Source: Vombatus ursinus (Eukaryota > Chordata > Mammalia > Diprotodontia > Vombatidae). From it: a stretch of 64,000 nt of DNA. The translations under genes were made by a program, and so were the position numbers. Under the pieces are notes generated by a model that had not been told where the DNA came from, did not search any database, and worked only from the letters and a program-made list of their open reading frames with translations. The stretch lies in the NCBI RefSeq assembly GCF_900497805.2, contig NW_020954588.1, positions 13,636,027 through 13,700,026 on the forward strand, in the 5' to 3' direction. Numbering within the stretch: the first letter of the stretch is position 1; each line of letters begins with the position of its first letter. Of this stretch, positions 52,610 through 63,059 are shown piece after piece.

Positions 52610-52790
52610 AGTGTGGAGCTGTGGAAATAAACACTTAGTAGGGTGCAAATTCTGGCTGTGCTACTTACTATCTGACACTTCAAGCTAATTAGTTAGCCTC
52701 TCTGAGTCTCAGTTTTCTCCTTTGTAAAATGAAGGTTTTGAACGAGATTGACTTTGAGGTCTGTCCCAGATTTGAGTCTGAAAGGTCTGG
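52610..52790 (+). mobile_element. CORE-SINE with the ggactaga-type tail
   Basis: 'gcagtgtggagctgtggaaa', 'ggtgcaaattctggctgtgc', 'ctgagtctcagttttctcct', 'aaaatgaaggttttgaacga', 'gattgactttgaggtctg'. Confidence 0.75.
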
Positions 52791-52841
52791 AGGAAGAGAC
52801 AGAGATAGAAAGTGACAGAAAAAGACAAAGAGAGAATGAGA

Positions 52842-52965
52842 TAGGTGCCTATCATTCACATTTTACAGTTAAGGAAACTAAGGCAAACAGTGGTTAAATG
52901 ACTTGAGCTAGACTAGATAATCTTGAAAATTGTTTTTAACTCTAAAATTGTACGATCTTCCAAGT
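52842..52965. mobile_element. Two short CORE-SINE fragments in opposite orientations
   Basis: Antisense piece 'acattttacagttaaggaaa', 'ctaaggcaaacagtggttaa' (52850-52902). It is joined to a sense tail piece 'gctagactagataatcttga', 'tttttaactctaaaattgta' (52905-52965). A purine-rich GACAGAGA run precedes them. Confidence 0.55.
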
Positions 52966-53474
52966 GGAATACAAAGACTGAATTGTGCTAACACAGCAGT
53001 CCCACATTGCCTTCATTAGAGAAATACACTACATCACCAATTACTTGGATTCCACTGATCCAGAATTTATGATCATTTGGACAGGGCTCTGCTGAAGTCT
53101 ATCTTTGCTCAAGGAACAAGGATAATCTATTTAGGAAGAGATAATGTTTTCAGGCACCAATTTACAAATGAGAAATTGATGTGCTAATTACAAAGTATTT
53201 TTATTTGCTCATTCCATCAGCTCCTTCAAGGACTTCTACTTGTCAACACAGCTTAATCCAAATCACTGTGTGTACTCAAAAGTAATAAGAATTTAATTTA
53301 ATTTTTTTCTAAATTGTCCATAATTCAGACTTTGCCTTAATTCAGACCTTCTCTTATCTAATTGAATGTGAACTAGAGATGTTTTGTTATAAATAGAAAG
53401 AGTATGAAGAAAATCATCATATAAGTTGTGGTTTCAACGAACAATCGAAGTCCAAACTAAAGTAAATATCTTAA
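52966..53474. other. No recognisable feature
   Basis: Unique-looking AT-rich 500 bp. Confidence 0.45.
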
Positions 53475-53665
53475 AAAATGCTAGTAGAGTCAGAAGAATG
53501 GGGTTTGAATTCTGGCTCTGTCACTGGCTGTTGTGACCCTGAGCAAGTTATTCAGCTTATCTACATTCCGGTTTCCTTTTCTGTAACAACAGATATACTT
53601 TATAGGGTTGATGTGCAAATTAAATGAAATAATTATACTTTATAAACCATAAGTCACTGCCCAAT
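53475..53665 (+). mobile_element. MIR CORE-SINE
   Basis: 'gctagtagagtcagaagaat', 'ggggtttgaattctggctct', 'tgtgaccctgagcaagttat', 'atagggttgatgtgcaaatt', 'aaatgaaataattatacttt'. Confidence 0.75.
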
Positions 53666-54394
53666 GGTTAGTTATTAGTATTTGTCATTCTATGGCTAAT
53701 TGAACTTTCTGAAGACATGAGAAATCTTACTGGCCAAAGCGGTATGACCACAAGAAAGATGACCTTTAGAAACATTTTTATCCAAAAACGTAAAAGTACT
53801 CAGCAACATTGGTGACTTCATATGGAAATAAAGTCACCAAATTCCCTATGTCTATTGATGGTGTCATCTTCATCCTAGTCATCTGAAAGTAACATTGAAC
53901 TCTCTCTTCAATTTCCTGCATGTCAGTCATCACCTTGTCATTTCTATGTCCACAATATCTGGCCCCCTGTCATCATTATGAAGACCCAATCAGATAAACA
54001 CTTTGGAGATGGAAAAGCCTTTTGCTAATCTAGGGAGTTTGTCTTATCTCGAAGGACTATGTCTGAAAGCTGACAGCAGAGCAGCACAATGGAAACTGTG
54101 GTGTCTTCTGCCAGTTGAGACCAACCACCTTCCATTCAGAGGAATGAGAAGTACAATATTCATTCAAGTGTTCTCTCTGGCGTGTTGGTCGTGGAGAACT
54201 GAAGCTGTTGGTTGTGACATGCATCAACAGGCATAATTTGGTGCTGAAAGTCCATGCCAGGACCATAACTATCTGACATAGCTAGCTATGCCTTCCCCTC
54301 CCTCCTGGCCCCATTCACATAAGGTCTAGCCTTCCCTAAATTCTAAAATACAGAGAATTCAAGCTCTTCCCTCAGAGAAGTCACGTTACAATGG
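53666..54394. other. Mostly unassigned
   Basis: About 730 bp with overlapping frames at 54003-54236 and 54057-54266. No domain recognised. It may be the upstream part of the unclassified repeat at 54395, since the limits of that element are unknown. Confidence 0.35.
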
Positions 54395-54710
54395 AGACAG
54401 TACATAGCTACACAAGGTTTCATCTCTAAGTCAGATGGAAAGATCCCATGGTCCTTAAGGTGTAACAACAAGGCACATGGAAACTCATCTACTTTAGTGT
54501 CATTTCTACTGATAAACTTGGGTGTTTCTGGTATTGGTCTAAATGCAAAGGGCTTTGGCATTGGGGGGGGGGTCTTCTTTTCTGAATTTTCAGTAGCTGC
54601 AGCTGCTAATGAAGTGGGGAATGCAGCACCATGGCTTGTCCACAACAACTGCTCCCCTGGAAAATGACTTTAGAGACTGAGCTAGAAGTAGGAGTGTGCT
54701 AGAGCTACCT
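54395..54710. repeat. Unclassified dispersed repeat, alpha-beta segment, copy 2
   Basis: Collinear with 50395-50740. The minus strand is open for 101 residues (54343-54648) with ETPKFISRNDTKVDEF and FPSDLEMK. The homologous spot at 50415-50450 also encodes FPSDLKMK, so part of this repeat may once have been coding. The protein is not recognised. Includes a G10 run at 54563-54572. Confidence 0.65.
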
Positions 54711-55062
54711 GAACTGACAAGTAGAGTCGATCGTAAAACTTTCAGCTTGAACGTTTTACACCTCAGAAACCGAAAGACTTGATTTATTGTTTTGTTGATT
54801 GTCTAGCCTTAAGGTGTTAATAATGCATATTAAATGTTTCACACGATTGTACATGTATAACCTATATCAGACTGCTTATGTCTCAGGGAGGGGAAAGGGG
54901 AGGGAGGGAGGGATAAAATTTGAAATTCAAAACAAATACCCTCCAAAAAAAAAAGAACGTTAAAATTTGTTTTTACATATAATTGGGGGGGGAAATAAAG
55001 TATTACTTTTTAAAATAGTGCATATTAAATTTAAAGGTATGTCCTTTACTTTCAGAGAGCCA
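54692..55062. repeat. Unclassified dispersed repeat, gamma segment, copy 2
   Basis: Continues directly from the alpha-beta segment and is collinear with 30696-30915 ('gtgctagagc', 'acacctcagaaa', 'gttgattgtctag', 'agagccagttgttaaat'). It is split by the L1 at 54836-55018. Confidence 0.62.
54836..55018 (+). mobile_element. LINE-1 3' UTR insertion, 5'-truncated, with clear target duplication
   Basis: 183 bp of sense L1 3' UTR ('gattgtacatgtataaccta', 'tatcagactgcttatgtctc', 'gagggagggagggataaaat', 'tttttacatataattggggg', 'aaataaagtatta'). It is flanked exactly by tgcatattaaat at 54824-54835 and 55019-55030. It lies inside the older gamma repeat. Confidence 0.93.
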
Positions 55063-56311
55063 GTTGTTAAATCTTTACCAGCACATCCTTGGTAGCGGAA
55101 GTTTCTTGAGCAGATGGTAGTTGGTTGGTGGTTGGTGTTTTAACAGTGGGCAAAGATTAAACCTAAAGAAATGAAGTTCTGGTTTTCATGAAGCCAATTC
55201 AGGCATCAGAGACAGGACGGTCTTGAGGACATTTTAAGATGGAGGTGAGAGTCTTCATGTTCATTCTTAAAAGCAGGGGAGACACTAGGTGATCAAGCAG
55301 CTCCTTCCCAGTTCTGAAATTCTTTGGTCTCATATAATTGTCCTCCAGTAGAGTCCGTGCCAGATAGCAGCCCTGAATACTCCACCACATTCAGCACTGT
55401 CCAAAAAATAGCAGAAACTGCAAAAGAAGACCAGTGTTCTCCTGAAATATTTATTCCACCACTCGGCCCTTTCTTTGATTCACCTTTGGGTTAAAGAGAA
55501 ACTACAACTCTACCAGCCCCTCACAGAGAGGCACATCAGCTTTGACTCTGATCTAATTGTTCTCAATGCTAAAATCCATGTGTTACAGCAAACATCGGTG
55601 TCACTCTGAAACAAAGATGGCCCAGTGAAGCAGTCACTCACCCGTTCAGCCATCTGATCCTACCCTGGTCAGAAGCCCGGCCTAACTGCATTCTCTGGAA
55701 CACAGCAAAAGAAAACAGATTATTTTAAAGTGTTTGCAGAGCTTCCTGGTTTTTCACCTGCACTTGATGTGACCTTGTTTTTTTTTTTATTTTTCTATTG
55801 AAAATAATCATATTGATTGAAATGAAAGCTCAGGGACTATCCTCATGCATACATTCTTGTCTGTTGACATAACATTATAATTTATTAACCTTGCCTCCCC
55901 TCAACTCCTAAGTAAAAATCTCTCCTTCATGACTCCCAATGATGAGTTTCTTCTGTTTGCCTTTCAGTTATATGTTGCTGTATTGCACATTAGAGATTTC
56001 AAGTATCAGTGGAATATTTTTTAATACATAAAAAAGAAAAGAAGGAAGTTCTGAGAGAAACACAGACAAGAGGGACAGCTTTTGGAACTAACATGCTGAA
56101 CTTAGCATGTATTTTAAGATCAAAAATAAAATCAAGTTGTCTGTAATGAGATTTGTGGTTTTATATGCAGTATTTGTTTTATATTTTTCTCTGTATATAG
56201 AAATGTACGTTTGTTGGTGTTTTAAAGAGAAAGATTATTGGCATGTTCTCTACATCACCAGGACACCAGGGTCTGTCTGTCTTTTTGTCTGTCCATCTCT
56301 ATCTCTGTCTT
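55063..56311. other. Mostly unassigned
   Basis: About 1.25 kb. The minus frame at 55199-55390 (63 residues, KELLDHLVSPLLLRMNMKTL) is not recognised. GC content is somewhat higher around 55500-55700. No repeat family identified. Confidence 0.35.
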
Positions 56312-56386
56312 ACACACACCCACACCCACACCCACACCCACACACCCACACCCACACACCCACACCCACACCCACACACACACACA

Positions 56387-56420
<34 letters not shown>
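56312..56420. repeat. (CACACC)n to (CA)n tandem repeat
   Basis: About 109 bp of CACACC units (telomere-unlike, C-rich) grading into pure CA. The C-rich strand is plus. The long Thr/His/Pro frames here are artefacts of the repeat. Confidence 0.95.
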
Positions 56421-56423
<3 letters not shown>

Positions 56424-56811
56424 TGCTTCTGCTGCACTGATTTTGGACCTTGGAGTATCTTTTCTCAAAGCTCTCTTCACCCCTGCTGGGTCAGCTACTT
56501 CCTCACTTTCCCTTTACTCAAATTCAGCCTCTCCTCCCCGCCATGACCCCAACTCACACACTTCCTGTAGAAAAACACACACATTGGTGAGAATTCTCAT
56601 TCTCCCATGGAATGGGGGAAGGGGAGTAAAACTGGAAGAGAGGAAATGGGAGGGGGGGAACAGATCACATTCATTAAAGGCATACTTGAGGTTTGAGATT
56701 ATTCAGGAATTTTTCCCCTAAATTGTTTCCTCTCCTATGAGTTTCCACAAAGTTAACTTTGTACTACTGCCCTAGTTCCATAAAGGTTAAGTTATATTAT
56801 AACCATAGGAG
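56421..56811. other. No recognisable feature
   Basis: 390 bp unique-looking after the tandem repeat, with a poly(G) run near 56652. The long frame 56107-56721 spans the microsatellite and is not a gene candidate. Confidence 0.45.
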
Positions 56812-57005
56812 CAACAAGGCCTGATGGATAGAGTGCTCTCTTTGGAATCAGGATCAACTGGGTCCAAAGCCTACCAGTAACATATATGAACAATGTGACC
56901 CTAGACAAGTCATTTAACCTCCTACAAACTCCAGACAATGCTCTAAGACTATAAATTGTAGCAAAGTCTCTAAGAGTTCCTTACATTGATGATATCACAG
57001 GCCTA
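56812..57005 (+). mobile_element. CORE-SINE with the ctataaattgcag-type tail, sense
   Basis: 'ggagcaacaaggcctgatgg', 'atagagtgctctctttggaa', 'gtgaccctagacaagtcatt', 'acaatgctctaagactataa', 'attgtagcaaagtctctaag', 'tgatgatatcacaggccta'. It defines the sense of this tail subfamily. Confidence 0.75.
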
Positions 57006-57037
57006 GACATAAATAGATATGTGGTGGGCACAGAGCT

Positions 57038-57038
<1 letters not shown>

Positions 57039-57086
<48 letters not shown>

Positions 57087-57281
57087 GAAATAGAAAGAGA
57101 GAGAGAGATGGTTAGATGCTTAGAGAGAGAGATGAGAAAGAGAGATAGTTGGATAGATAGATAGTAGGATGGATAGAGAGAGGTAGTTGGATGGATAGAG
57201 TGGTAGATAGATGGATGGATGGACAGATAGGTAGACAGATATATAGATAGATAGATAGATAAACAGATAGACAGACAGACA
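57039..57281. repeat. (GATA)n microsatellite
   Basis: About 240 bp: a pure GATAGATA run (57041-57085), then imperfect GATA/GATG/GACA units. It contains many overlapping GATA-factor type words simply because of its unit. Confidence 0.95.
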
Positions 57282-57439
57282 TTTTAAATATTTGCTTTGT
57301 AATTAGTGGGATTAGTCAAATCTATAATGTTTGGATTCGGGTGGGTAACCAGCATTGTCTGATAGAAATGACAGTCTTCTACAACTCCACAAATTCTTAA
57401 TTAGATAAGGCCAATTGGCACACAATAGCTACTATCTTT

Positions 57440-57655
57440 AAGTACTTAAAATGTGGAACAAGGATGGGGTTTCTTCTGCCTGGCCTCTGAGGGCAGGCCT
57501 CGGGGCAATACCACAAAGAGGCAAACTTAAGCTGGTGATCGGGAATGACTTCCTAACAATTAGAGTTGTCCCAAAGTGCAACAGTCCTTCTTGCAAGGTG
57601 GCACCTTCCCTCTCATTGGAAATCTTCACAACCCGAGCAGAGATGCTAGTGTGGA
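57440..57655 (+). mobile_element. L3/CR1-type LINE 3' region, sense
   Basis: 'gcctctgagggcaggcctcg', 'gggcaataccacaaagaggc', 'gaatgacttcctaacaatta', 'gagttgtcccaaagtgcaac', 'ttccctctcattggaaatct'. This follows the L3/CR1 3' UTR closely. Confidence 0.78.
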
Positions 57656-58714
57656 ACTCAGTGACCACTGTGGTTCTTTCCCACTCAGGGATTCTGGCTT
57701 CTGGGGTACCTATGGCACTCAATCTGTTGGTAGCTCTACTTGTTTTCATCCTGCCGTACTTAAGGCAGGAGCTCCTTCTTACGCGTTGATCACTTCCTTC
57801 TTACTCAATATCACAGCATTGTTCAAGCCTGGGGCGCTTTAATTCTCTACATTGATTCATTCTCCCCATTTTCTTCCATTTGGGAATTAAGTGTAATAAA
57901 CTCACTATCAGACGTCAAGGAGTCCCAATAAATAGAGCTGAAGAAAGAACATGTCATGAGGAACAATACAACAGTCTTCATTACAGTTCATTAAAAGTTT
58001 ATTCATCCAAGACACTGAATGCTTGGAAAGGACGCTTGGCTCCTATTATTTATGTTTCTCTTTTATGAGGAACTGCTGTGGAGAGGACTTATTTGTTGGT
58101 TTCATGTAAACATGTATGTGACGAGCTCAGAGCTAAAGTCTGGGTGTGCTCTATATAATTCATTTTTTATTCATTTTAAACACTTGTTTGCAGGATTGGA
58201 AAGCATAAAAGGGTGCAGTTGTTTCCAGATCTTAAAATTCCGCCAAATCCTCCTTTTCCTACATTCCTTGGCTTCCCCTGGCTATTGTTGGTATCTCTTC
58301 CACTGGAAAGCTTCCTAGTAGGTCACTGATGTTTCAAACACTTCCAGATCTTTCCTAAGAATCTCCCTTCCTGCCTTGAATTATGGTGGAAAAAAACCAC
58401 TGAATGCATTGAACATAACTTCCATTGCTTGCATAGATGCCCTTTGGACCTTTCTCATTCGATGGGTTCTTGAGATTGCTTCAGAAGCAGCTTTCACTCA
58501 TTTTAACAGCTGAGAAAAAAAATTCCTTCCCTAGTACATGTGCAGAAAACCAGAGGCAGCCCCAAAGAAGTCTGAGAAAGAGATTAGTAATCACTGTAAA
58601 ATAAACAGATGCACACTCTGGCCAGAGTTGGGGTTGGGTTTTTTTTTTTAACATATAAACAGAATAAAACGTGTTGGTAAAGTTTGTTCCCATGCTCCAA
58701 TCTTTTATTCTGGG
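57656..58714. other. No recognisable feature
   Basis: About 1.06 kb. The 112- and 88-residue frames at 57451-57842 start within the LINE fragment and are not credible genes. The rest is unique-looking. Confidence 0.45.
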
Positions 58715-58925
58715 GTAATTATAATAGTAAATATTTATATAGTGCCTTAAGCTTTACAAATCATTTTACATATGTTAACTAATTTGATCTTTAAAACAAC
58801 CTTGTGAAGTAAGGGCTATCATTATCCTTATGTTACAAAAGAAGAAACTGAGGTACATAGAGGTTAAGTAACTTGCCCAGGATCACACAGTTAGTAAGTG
58901 TCTGAGGCAGTATAAAGTGCACTCT
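58715..58925 (-). mobile_element. MIR CORE-SINE, antisense
   Basis: 'agtaaatatttatatagtgc', 'cttaagctttacaaatcatt', 'gaagaaactgaggtacatag', 'aggttaagtaacttgcccag', 'cacacagttagtaagtgtct'. Confidence 0.85.
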
Positions 58926-59857
58926 ACCAAAGCACTTTATAAATAATAATATAAAAATAACAATAATTAAAAGATTTCTTTAAAAATAATTTCAATAATG
59001 AAACAAGAGTTTAGTATCACATGGCTTCAGAATCCTGGAATCAAAAATCCCACCTGGTTCAGTGCATAGAGTTTATTTTTTAATCTGAAACAACAGCAAA
59101 TACATAAAAAAATCAAGTTTTGTTCGGTTTTATTTCCAGGTCTGCCTTAAATTTTTCACTTGCTATTCAGTTGGATTATAGTACAAATTTTATTTTTAAA
59201 AGCCAATCCTACCTTCTATAAATAGGTCTTGTGCTACCTATTTATTTAACTGTGTGAATTGTATTTAAGTGAGGCAGAACTGCACAAAGTCATTAGCCTC
59301 ACTCTCTTTCAGTCATTGAAGTCCACTGACAAGACAAAAGTCAGGAAGACTGGCAATAGCCCAGGACGCAGTGAATGACCTTGGCAACTTCAATGTTTGA
59401 CAAAGCTCTAAGTGCTCCACTGAGGCATCTGCTTCAGCCACCTTGATGGCTATTGGAACAAATTGTTCTCATCACTCATTCCTACAGGGAAGTCTTCATG
59501 TGCTTGGGATAGACACTTCCCTAACTTACCAACAGTTTTGTGGCTCACCAGTTACCCTCAACTGGGTTTAGCCTATCTGCCAAGACAGGTTACTTGTGAA
59601 AGCTTGCGAAAGGCAGCATGATGTAATTCATAGAGAGGTGTGGCCACTGTGCATGCTACAGGTTCTCAAAGCCACAGGTGAGAGCTGGGTGCCAGGTGGA
59701 CACCAAAGGTAAATGAGCAGCCCTGAAAAGGGCTGGGCAAGCTCTCACAGCAGAAGTACTATCTTCCTTGAACAGCCACATACTCCCATATACATCAATA
59801 TAAGGAACTACTTGAACAACTAGAGGAACTATACCTAATAGTTTTAGAAAGATACCT
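58926..59857. other. Possible interspersed repeat from about 59260
   Basis: 58926-59255 is AT-rich and unassigned. 59260-59790 ('aggcagaactgcacaaagtc', 'catcactcattcctacaggg', 'ggtgagagctgggtgccagg', 'gaaaagggctgggcaagctc') gives me the impression of a marsupial interspersed repeat, but I cannot name it or find its ends. A short SINE head word sits at 59612-59640. Confidence 0.35.
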
Positions 59858-59975
59858 GGGGCACTGAAAAGTTAGGTTATCTACAGTCATGTAGGTAGTA
59901 TACGCCAAAGGTCTCAAACCCAGGTCTTCCTGACTCCAAGAACAAGCCTCTATGAACTACACCATGCTGCCTTTC
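59858..59975 (-). mobile_element. CORE-SINE with the ctataaattgcag-type tail, antisense fragment
   Basis: 'cctggggcactgaaaagtta', 'ggttatctacagtcatgtag', 'caaacccaggtcttcctgac', 'tccaagaacaagcctctatg', 'aactacaccatgctgc'. Confidence 0.7.
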
Positions 59976-60029
59976 ACAAGCTTTCATTGCAAAAGCTCAG
60001 AACTTTGGTGCAAATGAACCATCGATAGC

Positions 60030-60230
60030 TAAACACTCACTACATGTTCCTGAGGCCCTATTCTGCTGGAGGCAGTAGAGAATTCAAAGAAATATCCCAT
60101 GGTTCTTGTTCTCAAGAACCTTATGTACTATTAAGAGGACAGAAATACAGGCACAGTCAAGGAAGGCTTTATAGAGACAGAGAGAGAGATGTATCTAGAG
60201 CTTGGCCTAAGAAAATGGCAAAATACGGTA
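60030..60230 (-). mobile_element. L2 3' region fragment, antisense
   Basis: 'cactacatgttcctgaggcc', 'ctattctgctggaggcagta', 'atggttcttgttctcaagaa', 'ccttatgtactattaagagg', 'tcaaggaaggctttatagag'. Confidence 0.55.
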
Positions 60231-60243
60231 ATTTAAAAAAAGA

Positions 60244-60272
60244 ATGATGATGATGATGATGATGATGATGAT
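60244..60272. repeat. (GAT)n microsatellite
   Basis: Nine GAT units. Confidence 0.95.
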
Positions 60273-61334
60273 AGATGGGGGACAGAAAGAGTGAGAAATA
60301 TAGACAAGTAGAGGGATAGAGAAACAGATAGAGACAGGCAGTCAGACAGAAGAAAATAAGTTAGGAGGGTGTATCACGGTCATACAAAAATGAGGTAATA
60401 CAAGCCTATATGAGATGGTGGAAGTAGGAGAGAAAAAGAAAAGGAAAGGAACAATGAATACTAGGCAGGAAAAATTGTTAAAACTTGGAGACTTATTGAC
60501 TATGGAGAGCCACATATGTGGTTTTAGGCTGAAAGACAAATATGAAAAATGAGGGAGCTGGGGAAGATAAGGACCAGTAACTACTGCAGAGAGCAGTGGG
60601 AGGGGGCACTAGTGCAACGTCCAAATTGAGATCCCAAAAGATAAACAAGAAGACTGATTATGGTCAGAACCAAGAATGGACAATGCTAAGATGTTTTGAC
60701 TGCTAAATAAGAAGTCTTGACTTGGTCTGAAGTCTAAAGGTCCAGAGTCAGAGGGAGATCACCACCAAGCAAGGTTAAGAAAAATGGGGATGGAGGAGTT
60801 GGGGAAGAGGTGGAAAGAAGGGATTTGAGGAGGAAATTGTCAGTTTATTTTGCCAATGGAATTAGCTTGAGACAGTGTCCTAATAAACGATGATGATAAT
60901 GATCTAATAATAACCATAATTTACAGCCTTTTAAGATACAGACGTGATAGTTATACTCACTCTCGTCTCAGCCACAATAGCACACTATGGGCTCAGATGA
61001 GGACTGATTTTAACACTTGTTGCTTTCCTAGAGTGCTGATGGCTTCACATTGACTCTTCTACTCTTAGTATTAGCAATCAATGGTGTATATTTGCAAGAT
61101 GGCTCCTCAGGACTAGGGATACAATTTATAGTCAAAAGACCCAGGTTAATGAACTCCTGTAAGAACTGACTCTAAGACTTTTGCTATATTGGCACCATAC
61201 TATAATCTCCAAGATCTAAAGCATCTTCTAAGTCATATCTAAAGGGAAAATACATTTGTATTCTTTAAGGGAAAAAAAAAACAAGACTAAAGAATTCCTA
61301 TCTAGTATTATAGCACCAAAAAAAGATTCCTATT
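60273..61334. other. No recognisable feature
   Basis: About 1.06 kb, purine-rich at 60273-60360 (GATAGAGACAG units), otherwise unique-looking. No gene found. Confidence 0.45.
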
Positions 61335-61455
61335 CTTTAGTCTATTTTTGCTACTGACTCCTTGTGTTGCTTTGGGCAAGTCATCTAAATGTTCTGTGCC
61401 TTAAAGTCATCCATCTGAATAATGAGGTAGGCTAATTAGGATTTCTTCTGAATTA
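61335..61455 (+). mobile_element. MIR-type SINE fragment
   Basis: 'tctatttttgctactgactc', 'cttgtgttgctttgggcaag', 'tcatctaaatgttctgtgcc', 'tctgaataatgaggtaggct'. Confidence 0.6.
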
Positions 61456-62184
61456 ATTCTGATCTGGCCAATCCAGATGGAAAAGAGTGATCTGGCTGTT
61501 CATGTGCAGATGGGTGTGGTTTCTCATATGCTCAAGAAATTTCCTAATTCCTCAGTGCTCTGGCTTCTCTTTCCTTTTTGCTTTGTGTATCTGAATAATG
61601 TTTGCAAGATCTATGAGGAAGGTAGAAATTAACTTTCAGTGTATCATAATGAATGTCCGGAATTCTTGGTTGCATTTTGAATGAGTGCGAGGATATGAAA
61701 ATTAGCCTTCCAATGTTCTTGATCTCTTTGGGAGTAGGTTTAACTTGGCCCAAACCACGTTCCTAATGTGGAGCATTAATTTTGTCTTTCCCATCATAAT
61801 TACCACCATTCACTATTTTGTGTTTTCACTCTGAATCTTCTGCTCTTATTTTATTGGATAACAACACTGTTGGATCACAGCCTCCTTACCCAACTCCTCT
61901 CGCTGGGAGATTTCAGTTCTAGGGTCACTTGGGCATATAGCCTTGTATGATTCTTAACACAATAGAGTTACTCAATGCAGGCTGTGATTGGAGGGCTGGG
62001 TCATCCCCCTCTGCCCATTCATCTCTATGCCACATGGAGTCTCTATCCTGTAATATATTCCCACTAACTTGGGACAACTCCTTCTGAATGTAGGATTTCC
62101 TCCCTCTCTATCCCCCTCACCCTTTCTCATTCCACTTCCCTTTTCCTGGTAACCTCAAAATAGCACACAAAGTGCTATTAGAGG
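61456..62184. other. No recognisable feature
   Basis: About 730 bp of unique-looking sequence with no credible frame. Confidence 0.45.
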
Positions 62185-62393
62185 TCATAGGATCAAAGAC
62201 ATAGAGCAAGAAGGGGCCTTATAGAACATTGTTTCCAACCCTATCATTTTCAAATGAGGAAAATGAAGCTCAGAGGTGAAAAATGACTTACCCACTTGTC
62301 ACACAGATGGTAAATATCCAAGGCAGGATTTGAATTCATGCCTTCATAACTCCAAGCCCAGCACTATATTCACTGTGCCACCTAGTTGCCTCT
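62185..62393 (-). mobile_element. CORE-SINE with the ggactaga-type tail, antisense
   Basis: 'gtcataggatcaaagacata', 'gagcaagaaggggccttata', 'cattttcaaatgaggaaaat', 'ggcaggatttgaattcatgc', 'attcactgtgccacctagtt'. Confidence 0.82.
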
Positions 62394-62482
62394 TAAAGGA
62401 CAATTTGCAGCAGAGAAACTTTATGAGAAAGGATGAGAGAAGAATGCAATGGGAGAAAGGATGTAGTAGGAGATGAAAAAGA

Positions 62483-62737
62483 TTCAATTTTCTTTTTATT
62501 TCTTTTTCCTTCCTTCCTCCTTTCCTTCCTTTCTTTCATTCTTTCTTCCTATTAGTTTCTTTTCTTTTTCCTTTCTTCTTTTGCTCCTTCCTTCCATCCT
62601 TTCCTGTCTCCTTTTCTTCTCTTCTTTCCTTCCTTCCCCGCTTTCCTTCCTGCCTTTTTTTCCTTCTTCCTCCCTTCTTTCCTTCTTACTTTACCTTCTC
62701 CTTCCCTCCTTTCTTCCTCTTTCTTCCCCTTTCTATT
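62483..62737. repeat. (TTCC/TTCT)n pyrimidine tract
   Basis: About 255 bp almost free of purines on the plus strand. It lies exactly where the poly(A) tail of the antisense 7SL pseudogene should be, so it is best read as a tail expanded into GGAA/GAAA units. Confidence 0.9.
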
Positions 62738-63033
62738 TCACCCAGGCTAAAGTTGAGTGGTCACTCTCACTTCAATCTCACTGTCAATCATCTCAGAAGT
62801 TTTGACCTACTCAGTTTCTAACCTGGGCCAGTTCTCCCTTCACAGGCAGCCTGGTGACTCCAGCTTTCAGAGACTTACCATATTGGAGTTGGAATTTGTG
62901 CAGACACTCAAGCAACCGTAGTCCTAATACAATACAGAATTCCTGAATTCAAGGGATCCGCCAACCTCAGCTTCTCCCAGTAGCAGGAATTGAATTATTG
63001 GAATGATTACAGGCATGCCCCACCATGTCCAGC
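62738..63033 (-). pseudogene. 7SL (SRP RNA) retropseudogene, near full length
   Basis: Reverse-complement 7SL: 'acccaggctaaagttgagtg', 'gttttgacctactcagtttc', 'taacctgggccagttctccc', 'acaggcagcctggtgactcc', 'cttaccatattggagttgga', 'gaattcaagggatccgccaa', 'cctcagcttctcccagtagc', 'ggcatgccccaccatgtcca' and the RNA 5' end at ~63033. It has a small insertion near 62980. A short caatttt word flanks both sides (near 62486 and 63033). Substitutions throughout argue against a working SRP RNA. Confidence 0.88.
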
Positions 63034-63059
63034 AATTTTAATTGTTTCAATATATATTA

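Noticed and set aside
56107-56721. Open frame of 204 residues, the longest in the window
   Set aside because: Its middle is a Thr/His/Pro run from the CACACC microsatellite. No domain on either side, no splice or conservation signal.
57041-57085. Array of GATA-factor binding sites
   Set aside because: A by-product of the (GATA)n microsatellite, with no other regulatory sign.
62473-62805. 110-residue Phe/Ser/Leu/Pro-rich frame
   Set aside because: Encoded by the pyrimidine tract and the antisense 7SL pseudogene.
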